From Stutzerimonas stutzeri (lineage in GTDB: Bacteria; Pseudomonadota; Gammaproteobacteria; Pseudomonadales; Pseudomonadaceae), in contig NZ_JAMOHY010000027.1 in NCBI RefSeq assembly GCF_024448695.1, positions 1 through 42,645 on the forward strand: 42,645 bases of DNA, given 5' to 3'. Positions 26,427 through 35,831 of this stretch are shown here, piece after piece; position 1 is the stretch's first letter; each line of letters begins with the position of its first letter. The translations under genes were made by a program, and so were the position numbers. A model generated the notes under the pieces. That model did no database searches. It saw only the letters and a list, made by a program, of their open reading frames with translations, and was not told the DNA's origin.

Positions 26427-28982
26427 TTATCTGAGACGCTCCTGCACGCGCCGCTGAATGGTTTCGCTGACACGATCGGATAATTGCAGGCTGGTCAGCA
26501 AGGCTGGAATGTTCTCTTCCAGGTTGACCGACAGGTTGATCGGACGACCGCCTTCGAGTGTCGGATTGCGTCCGTGCAGGCGGAGCCCGAGGTTCAGTGT
26601 GCCGTCGGTGGCGTAGCGTACGTTGCTGCTGAGCAGGTCGTAGTGGAAGTCGTCCAGAGCCTCGGCGACCAGACGCATGGCCGGATTGGATTGCCCCAGC
26701 GCCTGGATCTTCGCCGAGCGAAAGCGCAGGGTGCCGCCGGGCTCGCGTGCCAGTAGAGAGCCCTGTTCAATGCTCAGGCCCTGCTGGCTGCGCTGCAGTT
26801 GTAGCTCACCATCAATGACTCCGCTGCCGGACAGGCCCTCGGTGGGGTAGGCCTCGAGCAGGAGCGGTAGCTGCAGGCCGCGCAATTGGGCGCTTAGACG
26901 CTGTTCACTGGCGGCCAGGTCGGCTGTGCCTGGAGCCAGCCAGAGCCTGCCGCCCATGACCTGGATTTCGGCAGTGGACCAGTTCAGGCGCCCCCGCTGG
27001 AGCTGCTGGATATCCGCCGTGTAGTCCCCGCGCAACTGCACCGGCCCGAAACTGAAGCCCGGATTGGCCTGCTGCACCTTCAGCTCGGCAATTTCCAGGC
27101 GTAGCTGATTGCGTTGCAGATTGAGTTTCAGCTCGCTGTCCAGACCGCTGATTTCGGTGCGGTCGAAAATGCCGCCCAGGCCTCTGGCATTGAGCGTTGC
27201 CGTGGCGCTGGGCGCTTTGTCAGCGGCCAGCTCGATACGCCCCTGAGCCTCGAAGCGACCGGTATTCAGTTCCAGTGTTTGCGGCCAGTCGGCCAGGGTG
27301 GCGGCGAGCGGATTGCCGGCGCGCAGAAACAGTTCCCCAAGCTTGGCGTCGATGCGGGTCGTGGTGTCCGCCCAGTCATGCCTGAGCGCCAGTGACAGAG
27401 CAAGACCGGCATCGTTTGTGAGCGGCCCGTCGAGGGTAATGCGTTGCTGATTGCCGTGCAGACTCGGATTCCAGCGCCATCCCTGTGAACGTAGCGATGT
27501 CTGGTGCAGTCTGCCTGCCTCTATCAGTGGCGCTCCAGTGATCCGCAGCTGCTGCTCGGTCAGGTTTGCCTCTATGTTGACGCCTGATAGCTGCATGCTC
27601 AGTTTTTCTGCCGACAGATCCGGGGCGCTGTTCAGGCTGTCGAGGCGGATGGTTGAGCCTTCAGCCAGTCGAAATGTCGCGGCCTGCGCCGATGCCTGAG
27701 CCTTGAAGCGCAGGTCTAGCGCCAGCCCTTCCGCGCCAAGTTCGGGCAGATTCTGGCTCTGCAGTCGCAGACGTCCTTGTTCCGCAGTCAGGCCATAGGG
27801 CGCAGCGGTATCGAGCAGTAAGTGCGTTTGCAGTGTGGCCGGTGCTGGGCCTTCTGCCTGGAGTTCTACCTGCAGTGGCAGCCTCGATGCGGAGCCACGC
27901 GCCGCGCCGGGCGTTGCAATCAGGCCGAGCCTGTGTGGGCGCAGCGATGCCGGCAACACTGCGAGCAGATCGGCGGTGGGCTCCAGTTGCAGGTTCGCGG
28001 CCAGTTCTGTGGGTAGCCAGAGGCCTTGCTCTGCCTTGGCCGTGAGGTCGAGCTTGCCCTGAAGCTGGCCGATACCCGGTACCGGCCAGGGCGTAGGCAG
28101 GTTGGCGGATAGCCTTAGGTCACCATCCAGGGTTTTCCATGTATCAATCAGGTTCGATGAGTCGAGCTGAAGCGCCCAGCCGGCACCGATACGCATCTGC
28201 TGGGGCAGCTCTGGCAGTGTCGGCGGCTGGTAGTCCAGCCAGTCGCTTAGCCATTCCAGCAGCCAGGGCGCTTCCGGCAGCTCACTCATGGCCAGAGTGC
28301 CGCTCCAGAGGGTAGCGTCGGTATGGGGCGACACCCTGTTGAGCAGGCTCAGGCGTTGCAGACCGTCGAGTTGCACGTGCACGTCCAGATGAGTGCCGGC
28401 GCTTTCTTCGTAGGCGTTGGCCAGCAGTACAAGCGTGTGCGTGTTGCGCTGCAGTTGCAGGCGCGCTTCAGCCGGCAATGGTCGCTCGCCGGCCTGTTGC
28501 CAGTGCAACTGGCCCTGCTCGCGGCAGGTGCCGTTGACGCAGGGCAGACTGAAATCGAGTGAGGCGACATGACCCTGGCGGGGAAGCCAGGCGAGCCACT
28601 GCTCCAATTGCCGAGAACCGGGCAGCCTCAGCGGCGTGTCGTCGTCGATGTGCTGATCCGTGTGTGCTACATCCTGCCAGTCTGCCCGCAGGTGATCGAT
28701 GCTCAGTGAACGCAGTGGCAGCGGTCGCCACCAGGCGTCGAGACCCAGCGCCAGACCGTCAATATTCAACGTCAGCCGTTCGTCGTCGGTCTCTCGGGTC
28801 AGGCTGATGTGCTGCAGAAAAAGGCCGTCCGCCGCCAGCCGCCAGCCATGAACCTCGAGCGCGACAATGCCCTGTTCGCGCTTGAACGTCTGCCACAGAT
28901 ATCCGGCGTAAATACCGGCACCGAGCATCAGTAAAAGCGTGACTGAAACAGAAAACAGTAGGGTAGCGCGCCGCTTGGCCAT
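26427..28982 (-). CDS. ydbH: YdbH-family intermembrane phospholipid transport protein
   Basis: AsmA/TamB-like protein, 851 aa from the ATG at 28982. An N-terminal helix (LLFSVSVTLLLMLGAGIYAGYLW) anchors it in the inner membrane; the remainder is a repetitive beta-rich periplasmic part typical of the bridge-like lipid transporters, ending in a C-terminal domain (GRPINLSVNLEENIPALL). In E. coli YdbH, TamB and YhdP redundantly carry phospholipids to the outer membrane. The start is set by the conserved MAKRR anchor; the frame stays open upstream to 29291 without a signal sequence. First gene of the ydbH-ynbE-ydbL operon. Confidence 0.87.
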   Translation of the reverse strand: MAKRRATLLFSVSVTLLLMLGAGIYAGYLWQTFKREQGIVALEVHGWRLAADGLFLQHISLTRETDDERLTLNIDGLALGLDAWWRPLPLRSLSIDHLRADWQDVAHTDQHIDDDTPLRLPGSRQLEQWLAWLPRQGHVASLDFSLPCVNGTCREQGQLHWQQAGERPLPAEARLQLQRNTHTLVLLANAYEESAGTHLDVHVQLDGLQRLSLLNRVSPHTDATLWSGTLAMSELPEAPWLLEWLSDWLDYQPPTLPELPQQMRIGAGWALQLDSSNLIDTWKTLDGDLRLSANLPTPWPVPGIGQLQGKLDLTAKAEQGLWLPTELAANLQLEPTADLLAVLPASLRPHRLGLIATPGAARGSASRLPLQVELQAEGPAPATLQTHLLLDTAAPYGLTAEQGRLRLQSQNLPELGAEGLALDLRFKAQASAQAATFRLAEGSTIRLDSLNSAPDLSAEKLSMQLSGVNIEANLTEQQLRITGAPLIEAGRLHQTSLRSQGWRWNPSLHGNQQRITLDGPLTNDAGLALSLALRHDWADTTTRIDAKLGELFLRAGNPLAATLADWPQTLELNTGRFEAQGRIELAADKAPSATATLNARGLGGIFDRTEISGLDSELKLNLQRNQLRLEIAELKVQQANPGFSFGPVQLRGDYTADIQQLQRGRLNWSTAEIQVMGGRLWLAPGTADLAASEQRLSAQLRGLQLPLLLEAYPTEGLSGSGVIDGELQLQRSQQGLSIEQGSLLAREPGGTLRFRSAKIQALGQSNPAMRLVAEALDDFHYDLLSSNVRYATDGTLNLGLRLHGRNPTLEGGRPINLSVNLEENIPALLTSLQLSDRVSETIQRRVQERLR

Positions 28983-29317
28983 GGCCTGTCCCGTGGTCGA
29001 TAGCGGCACAGCATAAGCTGGCCGATGCCCCGTTGCGATCCGTTTGCCGCCGCTGTTGCGGAGTAGCTGATGGCTGGGAAGTTCCGCGCGAAGGGCAGGA
29101 ACGTGCCTGGAACGGGCGTTTTGTGTTTCGTGCGCCAAACTTGTGCACATTCCTGTCGCCTGTCTTGTCAAGCGCTTATGACAAAGTGTCGCAAACCTCG
29201 TCTTGGTATAGACCGATAATAAGTTATTGATAAATATAGGTATTTTTAATTGGTGAAAAAAACGCCAGTTTAAGCTCAGGCCTGCAATCATCGGCGCTAG
29301 GGGAAACTGTTACCTAT

Positions 29318-29352
29318 TTGTTCACAGAGTTATCCACAGCTTCTGTGGATTA
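29318..29352. promoter_or_regulatory. Cluster of DnaA-box-like sequences
   Basis: A perfect DnaA box TTATCCACA at 29330-29338 is flanked 12 bases upstream by TTGTTCACA (29318-29326) and followed by an inverted near-match TGTGGATTA (29344-29352). The second and third form the stem ATCCACAG-CTT-CTGTGGAT (29332-29350), followed on the plus strand by TTTTT, so a terminator-like hairpin is an alternative reading. AT-rich DNA lies about 60 bases upstream. Confidence 0.4.
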
Positions 29353-29478
29353 ATTTTTCTGCGCTCTGCTTCGCGTTTTCGAGCTCAGCGAGGTAGAGCC
29401 TTCGAGTTGCTCTTTTTGATTTGCAGACTGGATAGGGCAAAGGCGCAACCCGCGGGTCAGAAGACCTGACTCGGCAGC

Positions 29479-29484
29479 TATACT
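29479..29484 (+). promoter_or_regulatory. rmuC: Candidate rmuC promoter (-10 element)
   Basis: TATACT lies 26 bases before the rmuC ATG, five of six matches to the -10 consensus. The region where a -35 should be (near 29455-29461) reads GGTCAG and falls in a short dyad GTCAG/CTGAC, so a bound factor could affect initiation. Confidence 0.4.
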
Positions 29485-29509
29485 TCCCCGCAATTTTATC
29501 GGAGCGTCC

Positions 29510-30982
29510 ATGCCTCTAGATCCTTCCTACCTGCTTGCCGGGCTTGTATTTCTCTGTCTCGTGTTGGCGATGCTTGCGGCTGTGTTACAGCGCCGTCTGG
29601 CTCAGCGACAGGCGCAACTCGCCTTGCTGGATGAACGCCTGAGTCAGGCTGCCCTGGTTCAGGAAGGACTCAACGCGCAGCTGGAAACCAGTCGCCTGGA
29701 ACAGGCTGATCTCATGGAGTCCCGCGCGGCATTACAGGCTGAACTGGCGGCACTGCGCCGGGAGAGCGAATGGTTGCAGGCGCAGCGTCTGGAAGCCCGC
29801 GAGAGGCTCGATGACCTGCAGGCAGAGCGTGACGCCCAGCAGGCCGAGTTGCGTGCTCTCAGCGCTGCACATGCCAGTGTCAGCGCTGAAGTGAACGAGC
29901 AGCAGAAAACCCATCAGCAGCGCCTGGACGATCTCCAGGGCGCCCGCGACGAGCTGCGCGCACAATTCGCAGAGCTGGCCGGAAAGATCTTCGAGGAACG
30001 CGAGAAACGCTTCGCCGAAAGCAGTCACGAACGCCTGGGCCAGTTGCTCGACCCACTGAAGGAGCGCATCCAGTCGTTCGAGAAGCGCGTTGAGGAAAGC
30101 TATCAGAACGAGGCGCGCGAGCGCTTTTCCCTGGCCCGTGAGCTGGAGCGGCTGCAACAGCTCAACCAGCGCCTGGGCGATGAGGCGACCAACCTGACGC
30201 GAGCCCTGCAGGGGCAGAAGACCCAGGGCAACTGGGGCGAGATGATTCTGGAGCGGGTGCTGGAGCATGCCGGTCTGCAGAAGGGCCGCGAATACCACAC
30301 CCAGGTCAGTCTGAAGAGCGCCGATGGTGAGCGTTTCCAGCCGGACGTGCTGATCCAGCTGCCCGGCGACAAGCAGGTGGTGGTAGATGCAAAGGTCAGC
30401 CTGACGGCCTACCAGATGCTGACCAGCGCCCAGGATGAGGACAGCCGCACGCAGGCACTCAAGCAGCATGTGCTGTCGTTGCGCAATCATCTGAAGGGGC
30501 TTTCTCTGAAGGATTACCAGCGTCTGGAGGGCCTGCAGAGTCTGGATTTCGTGCTGCTGTTCGTGCCCATCGAAGCGGCGTTCGCGGCGGCGCTGCAAGC
30601 CGATCCCGAGCTGTTTCAGGAGGCCTATGGCAAACACGTCGTCATCGTCAGTCCAACCACATTGCTGGCAACGCTGCGGGTCATCGACAGCCTCTGGCGC
30701 CAGGAGCGGCAGAGCCAGAATGCCCGCGAAATTGCCGAGCGGGCGGGGGCGCTGTACGACAAGTTTGTCGCCTTCATTCAGGATCTGGACGAGATAGGCA
30801 GCCGCCTGCAACAGCTGGACAGAGCCTACCTGGGGGCGCGCAACAAGCTCACCGATGGCCGTGGCAATCTGGTGGGTCGTGCCGAACAGCTCAAGTTGCT
30901 CGGCGCCCGCGCCAGCAAGCGTCTGCCGAACGACTGGCTGGAGCGGGCAGGAGCTGAGACGCTGCCTGCCAATGAAGAATGA
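29510..30982 (+). CDS. rmuC: DNA recombination protein RmuC
   Basis: RmuC-family protein, 490 aa, with a predicted PD-(D/E)XK-type nuclease-like core, linked to limiting inversions and repeat recombination. It begins with a membrane helix (YLLAGLVFLCLVLAMLAAVL, residues about 6-24), then a long coiled coil rich in Gln, Glu, Arg and Leu (about 25-170), then the conserved core with QGNWGEMILERVLEHAGL, QPDVLIQLPGDKQVVVDAKVSL and DFVLLFVPIEAAFAAAL. It converges with the DUF4010 gene with nine bases between. Confidence 0.93.
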   Translation: MPLDPSYLLAGLVFLCLVLAMLAAVLQRRLAQRQAQLALLDERLSQAALVQEGLNAQLETSRLEQADLMESRAALQAELAALRRESEWLQAQRLEARERLDDLQAERDAQQAELRALSAAHASVSAEVNEQQKTHQQRLDDLQGARDELRAQFAELAGKIFEEREKRFAESSHERLGQLLDPLKERIQSFEKRVEESYQNEARERFSLARELERLQQLNQRLGDEATNLTRALQGQKTQGNWGEMILERVLEHAGLQKGREYHTQVSLKSADGERFQPDVLIQLPGDKQVVVDAKVSLTAYQMLTSAQDEDSRTQALKQHVLSLRNHLKGLSLKDYQRLEGLQSLDFVLLFVPIEAAFAAALQADPELFQEAYGKHVVIVSPTTLLATLRVIDSLWRQERQSQNAREIAERAGALYDKFVAFIQDLDEIGSRLQQLDRAYLGARNKLTDGRGNLVGRAEQLKLLGARASKRLPNDWLERAGAETLPANEE

Positions 30983-30991
30983 CCGACAACC

Positions 30992-32236
30992 TCAAACCAG
31001 TAACAGCACCGCGAACCCGGCAAGCAATCCGCCAACCATGAAGGGTACTGTCAGCAGCGCCATGGAGCGGCCACCGATGAGGCCAATCAGCACCGCTTTG
31101 ACCAGGCTGTTGCTCAATGCGGCCAGGAAGATGCCGCGTACTGCAACCTCTTCGCTCAGTTCGGTACGGGCGCTGTTGGCCAGCGATAGCGTGATGGCGT
31201 CCACGTCGGTCAGCCCTGATACCAGCGAAACCAGATAGACACCCGTATCGCCAAGCCCGCGCTGTGCACCTTCGACCAGAAACAGGATCAGTACCAGCAG
31301 TGCGGCGAAGCGCATGGCCGGGCCCAGCTCGAAGGGGTTTTTCAGCGGTGGTTCGGTGGTGGCGTCAGGCTGTTGGGCGGCGCGCAGGTAGTAGAACAAT
31401 GCACCACCTGCGTAGATCAATCCGGCGGTCAGCAGGGGTGCGATCAGTGCCGGCAGCAGCGTACGGTTGACCAGCCCGACTTCGAGCAGCACCCGTGGAA
31501 ACATCAGTGCCGAGGTGGCCAGCAGGCCAGCGGCCAGTGCCGGTCGCAGCTTGGCCGAATCCAGCCGGGCAAGGGTCATGGTCATTGCGGTTGACGACAC
31601 GATGCCGCCGAGCAACGCGGTGACCATCAGTCCATGACGGGTGCCCAGCAGGCGGATGGCGACATAGGCCGCAAAGCCGATTCCGGCGATCAGCACCACC
31701 ATCCACCAGGTGGTATAGGGGTTGAACGCCTGCCAGGGGCCGTAGCCCTGATTGGGCAGCGTTGGCAGCAGCACCACGGAAATGAACAGCAGCTTCAGTG
31801 CGCCACCGAGTTCAGCTTCGCTGAGCTTGCGCAGCGCGCCATGCAGGCGCGCCTTGAGGCTCAGCAGCAGCGCCACGACAACAGCGATGGAGGCGGCCAG
31901 CATGCGGCTTTCAGCGACCGCCAGGCTGCCGAGCAGAAAGGTCAGCAGCAGCGCCACTTCGGTGGTCATGCCGTGATCGGCGCTGTAGCGGGACTCGATC
32001 AAGTAACCGGCGATCACCAGTAGCGCCAGTACGACGAGCATCGCGATCCAGGCTGCCGCGCCGAAGTGGCCTGCGCTCAATGCTGCCAGCCCGCCGAACA
32101 GTCCACTGAGGCCGAAGGTGCGCAGGCCGGCCAGTTCCTCGCCGCCGTTGTCGCGCCCGCTCCAGCTGCGTTCCGTTCCGATCAGCAGGCCAACACCGAG
32201 CGCGGTGGCCAGGTTCAACAACAGCTCAAGGGTCAT
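30992..32236 (-). CDS. MgtC/SapB-type DUF4010 membrane protein
   Basis: Membrane protein of 414 aa with about twelve helices. The N-terminal third resembles MgtC/SapB (ALGVGLLIGTERSW, AGLRTFGLSGLFGGLAAL); the remainder is a DUF4010 domain (ARTELSEEVAVRGIFLAALSNSLVKAVL). Function of this two-domain family is not established; MgtC proteins help with magnesium limitation and intracellular survival, but that cannot be transferred with confidence. It lies downstream of the sensor kinase gene on the same strand, separated by 124 bases that hold a strong hairpin. Confidence 0.82.
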   Translation of the reverse strand: MTLELLLNLATALGVGLLIGTERSWSGRDNGGEELAGLRTFGLSGLFGGLAALSAGHFGAAAWIAMLVVLALLVIAGYLIESRYSADHGMTTEVALLLTFLLGSLAVAESRMLAASIAVVVALLLSLKARLHGALRKLSEAELGGALKLLFISVVLLPTLPNQGYGPWQAFNPYTTWWMVVLIAGIGFAAYVAIRLLGTRHGLMVTALLGGIVSSTAMTMTLARLDSAKLRPALAAGLLATSALMFPRVLLEVGLVNRTLLPALIAPLLTAGLIYAGGALFYYLRAAQQPDATTEPPLKNPFELGPAMRFAALLVLILFLVEGAQRGLGDTGVYLVSLVSGLTDVDAITLSLANSARTELSEEVAVRGIFLAALSNSLVKAVLIGLIGGRSMALLTVPFMVGGLLAGFAVLLLV

Positions 32237-32320
32237 GGAGAGGCACCGAAGTTGGGGGACAGGCCTGTTTCGTCATGGCTGGCAGCGAAGCGGCAACCGC
32301 TGCAGTCTAGCGTCTTGCTA

Positions 32321-32354
32321 CTGCCGGGTCTTGCGCTGCGGCAAGACCCGGCAG
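32321..32354. repeat. Perfect 14-bp stem-loop between mxtR and DUF4010 gene
   Basis: CTGCCGGGTCTTGC (32321-32334) and GCAAGACCCGGCAG (32341-32354) are exact complements with a six-base loop. It begins six bases beyond the stop of the sensor kinase gene. No T run follows on the minus strand (TAGCAAGACG), so it is not a classic intrinsic terminator; it may stabilise the 3' end of the upstream message or stop transcription with help. Confidence 0.65.
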
Positions 32355-32360
32355 GAATGA

Positions 32361-35300
32361 TCAGTGCAGCTGTACGTGACGGCTCATCAGTGCACGCAGC
32401 GCCGCCGGCTTGACCGGTTTAGCGAGAAAGTCCAGGCCGGTGGCGTGGACTGCGGCAATCAGCTCGGGACGCCCGTCGGCACTGATCACGACGCCAGGCA
32501 CCGGTTCACCGAGACGGGTGCGCAGCCAGGCCATCAACTCGGAACCGGTTTCGCCGTGATCCAGGTGGTAGTCGACCAGCACCATTTGCGGGCGTACATC
32601 CTCCTTGAGCAGCGCCTCGCATTCGGCCCGGTTGCTGGCGGTCCAGACCTGGCAGCCCCAGCGTGACAAAAGGCTGCGCATGCCGATCAGGATGCTGTCT
32701 TCGTTGTCGATGCACAGCACCTGCACGCCCGTCAGTGCGGCTTGCTGCGGTTCGACTTTTACGCTGTGGCTGGGTTGTTTCACGACATTGGCCGCAATCG
32801 GCACGGTCACGCTGAAGACGCTGCCCTTGCCGAGCCAGGAGCGTACCGACAGCGGATGGTCGAGCACCTGGCAGAAGCCGTCGGCAATCGCCAGTCCCAG
32901 TCCCAGGCCTTTTTCGGCGCGGGTCTGGTGGCTGTCCAGACGCTTGAACTCCTCGAATATCACCCGCAGCTTGTCCCTGGCGATGCCGGGGCCGCGATCC
33001 CACACTTCCAGTCGCAGCGACGAACCCTGGCGACGCACGCCGAGCACCACCCGGCCCTTGGCGTAGCGGAAGGCGTTGGTGAGGAAGTTCTGCAATACCC
33101 GCCGCAGCAGACGAATGTCACTGTCGACGCGCAAGCGGCTGCCGTGCACTTTGAAATCGACGCCTTGCTCGGCGGCCAGCACGGTGAATTCGGTGCTCAG
33201 GGTGTCGAACAGGGTGGCAAGCGGGAACGGATTGCGGTCAGGCGTGATGCGACCGTTCTCCAGGCGTGAAATATCCAGCAGATCGGAAATCAGGTCCTCG
33301 GCCGAACGCAGCGAGCTATCCAGATGACGAACCAGATCCTGTGCTTCACGCGGCAGGGCATCATGCTGGTGCGACAGCGCGGCGGAGAACAGGCGGGCGG
33401 CATTGAGTGGCTGCATCAGGTCATGGCTGACCGCCGCGAGAAAGCGCGTTTTCGACTGGTTGGCAGCTTCGGCGGTGCTCTTGGCCGCAGTCAGCGCCTG
33501 ATTCAGCTCGGAGAGTTCCTGGGTGCGTTCGCTGACGCGCTGTTCCAGGCCCTCGTTGGCATCCTTGAGGGCGCGCTCGGCCTCGCGGTAAGCGGTGATG
33601 TCACTGAAACTCATGACGAAGCCGCCGCCCGGCATGGGGTTGCCCACCAGCTCCACCACCCGCCCATTGGGGAACATGCGTTCGGACGTGTGGGCACGAC
33701 CCTGGCGCATCCAGTACAACCGCTTGGCGACGTGGGTGTCCGGATTGCCGGGGCCGCACAGGCCGCGCTCGGCGTTATAACGAATCACATCGGCAATCGG
33801 CCTGCCGATGTAGACCAGCCCTTCCGGGTACTCGAACATCTCCAGGTAGCGATGGTTCCAGGCCACCAGCCGCAAGGACTGATCGACCACGCTGATGCCC
33901 TGGGTGATGTTTTCGATGGCGCCTTGCAGCAAGGCGCGGTTGAACTGCAGCACCTCCGAGGCTTCGCCGACGATTCTCACCACGTCGTCGACCTGCATGT
34001 CGCGGCCTTCCAGGGCAGCCTTGACTACCGCGCGAGTGGAGGAAGCACCGAGCACGCCGGCCAGTAGCCGTTCGGTATGGGCAATCCACTGGCCGTCAGC
34101 CGGCTGCTTGGGGGAAAAGTCCTGGCCGTGGCGACGGGCGAAACGGTAGAAGCTGGTCCGCGCACGCTCCGCACCGACGAAGCGTGCCGCCAGCTGCAGC
34201 AAGTCTTCGACCTGGACCGCGAGCAGGCGCCGCGAGCTGGCGGCGGGATGAATTTCCTGACCGATGAAGCGGCTGGCTTGCCAGTGCTCGGCAACGCGGG
34301 TCTGGGACAGGATCGAAACCCAGAAGAACAGGGTTGCGTTGCCCAGCAGCGACAGGGTTACACCGAACGTCAGTGCGCTGGTGCCGAAGGGCAGGCTGGT
34401 GGTGTACAGCCACTGCAGCCCGGGGAACATTTCCAGTGGCCAGCCGAGCAGCGGCAGAATCAGCGTATAGCACCAGATCAACGCGCCAGCCGTGAGACCG
34501 GCGAACACGCCGCGGCGGTTGGCCTGTTTCCAGTACAGCGCGCCGACCATGGCTGGCGCCAGCTGGGTCAGGGCGGCGAAGGCGATCTGGCCGATGGTCG
34601 CCAGGCTTGCGCTGGCATCCAGCAGGCGATAGCTGACATAGGCCAGCAGCAGAATCGTGACGATGCTGATGCGCCGTACCGAGAGCATCCAGTGGCGGAA
34701 CGCCTCGAATGGCTGCTCGGCTTCCTTGCGGCGCAGCAGCCAGGGCAGCAGCATGTCGTTGGACACCATGGTGGACAGGGCCACACTGGCGACGATGACC
34801 ATGCCGGTTGCGGCCGAGGCGCCACCAATGAAAGCCAGCATTGCCAGGGCCGGATGGCTCTCGGCCAACGGCAGGCTGATCACGAACGAGTCAGGGCTGA
34901 TGCCCGCAGGCAGCAGCATCTGTCCGGCCAGCGCGATGGGGATGACGAAGACCACGGCAAGCACCAGGTACAGCGGGAATACCCAGCGCGCCATGCGAAA
35001 ATCCTTCGGCTCGATGTTTTCCACCACGGTGACGTGAAACTGTCGGGGCAGGCAGACGATGGCCATCATCGCAACACCGGTCTGCACCACCATCGCCGGC
35101 CAGTTCACCGTGACTTCCCAGAAGCTCGCCAGCTCCGCACTGGCGTGGGCCTGGTTGAACAGATCGCCGAAGCCGTCGTACAGGCCGAAGGTGACGAAGG
35201 CCCCGACCGCCATGAAGGCCAGCAGCTTGACCAGCGACTCGAAGGCAATCGCCAGGACCATGCCGCGATGGTGCTCGGTCACGTCCAGGTTGCGCGTGCC

Positions 35301-35831
35301 GAACAGCACGGTGAACAGCGCCAGCACCACGGACACGATGAGGGCGGTGTCCTGCGTGCCGGAGCCGGCGACGGCCTCGGCCCGATTGCCCATCAGCAGG
35401 TTCACGCCGAGCACGATGCCTTTGAGCTGCAGGGCGATATAAGGCAGCACGCCAACCAGGCAGATCAGCGTCACCACGATGGCCAGCAGCTGCGACTTGC
35501 CGTAGCGCGCCGCGATGAAGTCGGCAATCGAGGTGATGTTCTCCTGCTTGCTGATCATGATCATCTTCTGGAACACATGGGGCGCCAGCAGCATCAGCAG
35601 AATCGGGCCAAGATAGATCGGCAGGAACGACCAGAGCTGTTCGGCGGCCTGCCCGACCGCACCGAAAAAGGTCCAGCTGGTGCACCAGACGGCCAGCGAC
35701 AGGCTGTAGACCCAGGGCCGCAGGCGCGGCGACATCTGGTCACGGTTGCGATCGCCATAGAAGGCGATGGCAAACAAAAGGGCCATATAGGCGAAGGCGA
35801 CCAGTGCGATCAGCCCACCAGACAACGACAT
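32361..35831 (-). CDS. mxtR: Transporter-coupled hybrid sensor histidine kinase (MxtR/CrbS type)
   Basis: A 1156-aa fusion. Residues about 1-500 are a sodium:solute symporter-like membrane domain (about 13 helices). A linker and a PAS domain (about 640-755) follow, then a coiled coil, a HisKA domain with phospho-acceptor His803 (AAVSHDLMQPLN), an ATPase domain (WDRGPGIARDKL, GLGLGLAIADGFC), and a receiver domain with Asp1087 (VLVDYHLDHG). The receiver separates it from CbrA, which lacks one. CrbS/MxtR proteins work with the regulator CrbR/ErdR in acetate use (acs expression). No partner regulator is in the window. ATG 35831 is favoured by a GGAG upstream. Confidence 0.88.
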   Translation of the reverse strand: MSLSGGLIALVAFAYMALLFAIAFYGDRNRDQMSPRLRPWVYSLSLAVWCTSWTFFGAVGQAAEQLWSFLPIYLGPILLMLLAPHVFQKMIMISKQENITSIADFIAARYGKSQLLAIVVTLICLVGVLPYIALQLKGIVLGVNLLMGNRAEAVAGSGTQDTALIVSVVLALFTVLFGTRNLDVTEHHRGMVLAIAFESLVKLLAFMAVGAFVTFGLYDGFGDLFNQAHASAELASFWEVTVNWPAMVVQTGVAMMAIVCLPRQFHVTVVENIEPKDFRMARWVFPLYLVLAVVFVIPIALAGQMLLPAGISPDSFVISLPLAESHPALAMLAFIGGASAATGMVIVASVALSTMVSNDMLLPWLLRRKEAEQPFEAFRHWMLSVRRISIVTILLLAYVSYRLLDASASLATIGQIAFAALTQLAPAMVGALYWKQANRRGVFAGLTAGALIWCYTLILPLLGWPLEMFPGLQWLYTTSLPFGTSALTFGVTLSLLGNATLFFWVSILSQTRVAEHWQASRFIGQEIHPAASSRRLLAVQVEDLLQLAARFVGAERARTSFYRFARRHGQDFSPKQPADGQWIAHTERLLAGVLGASSTRAVVKAALEGRDMQVDDVVRIVGEASEVLQFNRALLQGAIENITQGISVVDQSLRLVAWNHRYLEMFEYPEGLVYIGRPIADVIRYNAERGLCGPGNPDTHVAKRLYWMRQGRAHTSERMFPNGRVVELVGNPMPGGGFVMSFSDITAYREAERALKDANEGLEQRVSERTQELSELNQALTAAKSTAEAANQSKTRFLAAVSHDLMQPLNAARLFSAALSHQHDALPREAQDLVRHLDSSLRSAEDLISDLLDISRLENGRITPDRNPFPLATLFDTLSTEFTVLAAEQGVDFKVHGSRLRVDSDIRLLRRVLQNFLTNAFRYAKGRVVLGVRRQGSSLRLEVWDRGPGIARDKLRVIFEEFKRLDSHQTRAEKGLGLGLAIADGFCQVLDHPLSVRSWLGKGSVFSVTVPIAANVVKQPSHSVKVEPQQAALTGVQVLCIDNEDSILIGMRSLLSRWGCQVWTASNRAECEALLKEDVRPQMVLVDYHLDHGETGSELMAWLRTRLGEPVPGVVISADGRPELIAAVHATGLDFLAKPVKPAALRALMSRHVQLH

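Larger units (their letters stand above)
28983..29509. other. Divergent intergenic region between ydbH and rmuC
   Basis: 527 bases with no gene I can support. It contains an inverted repeat TTGTCA (29165-29170)/TGACAA (29179-29184), an AT-rich stretch around 29205-29265, a cluster of DnaA-box-like 9-mers at 29318-29352, a short dyad GTCAG/CTGAC at 29456-29470, and TATACT at 29479-29484 as a likely -10 for rmuC. Confidence 0.6.
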
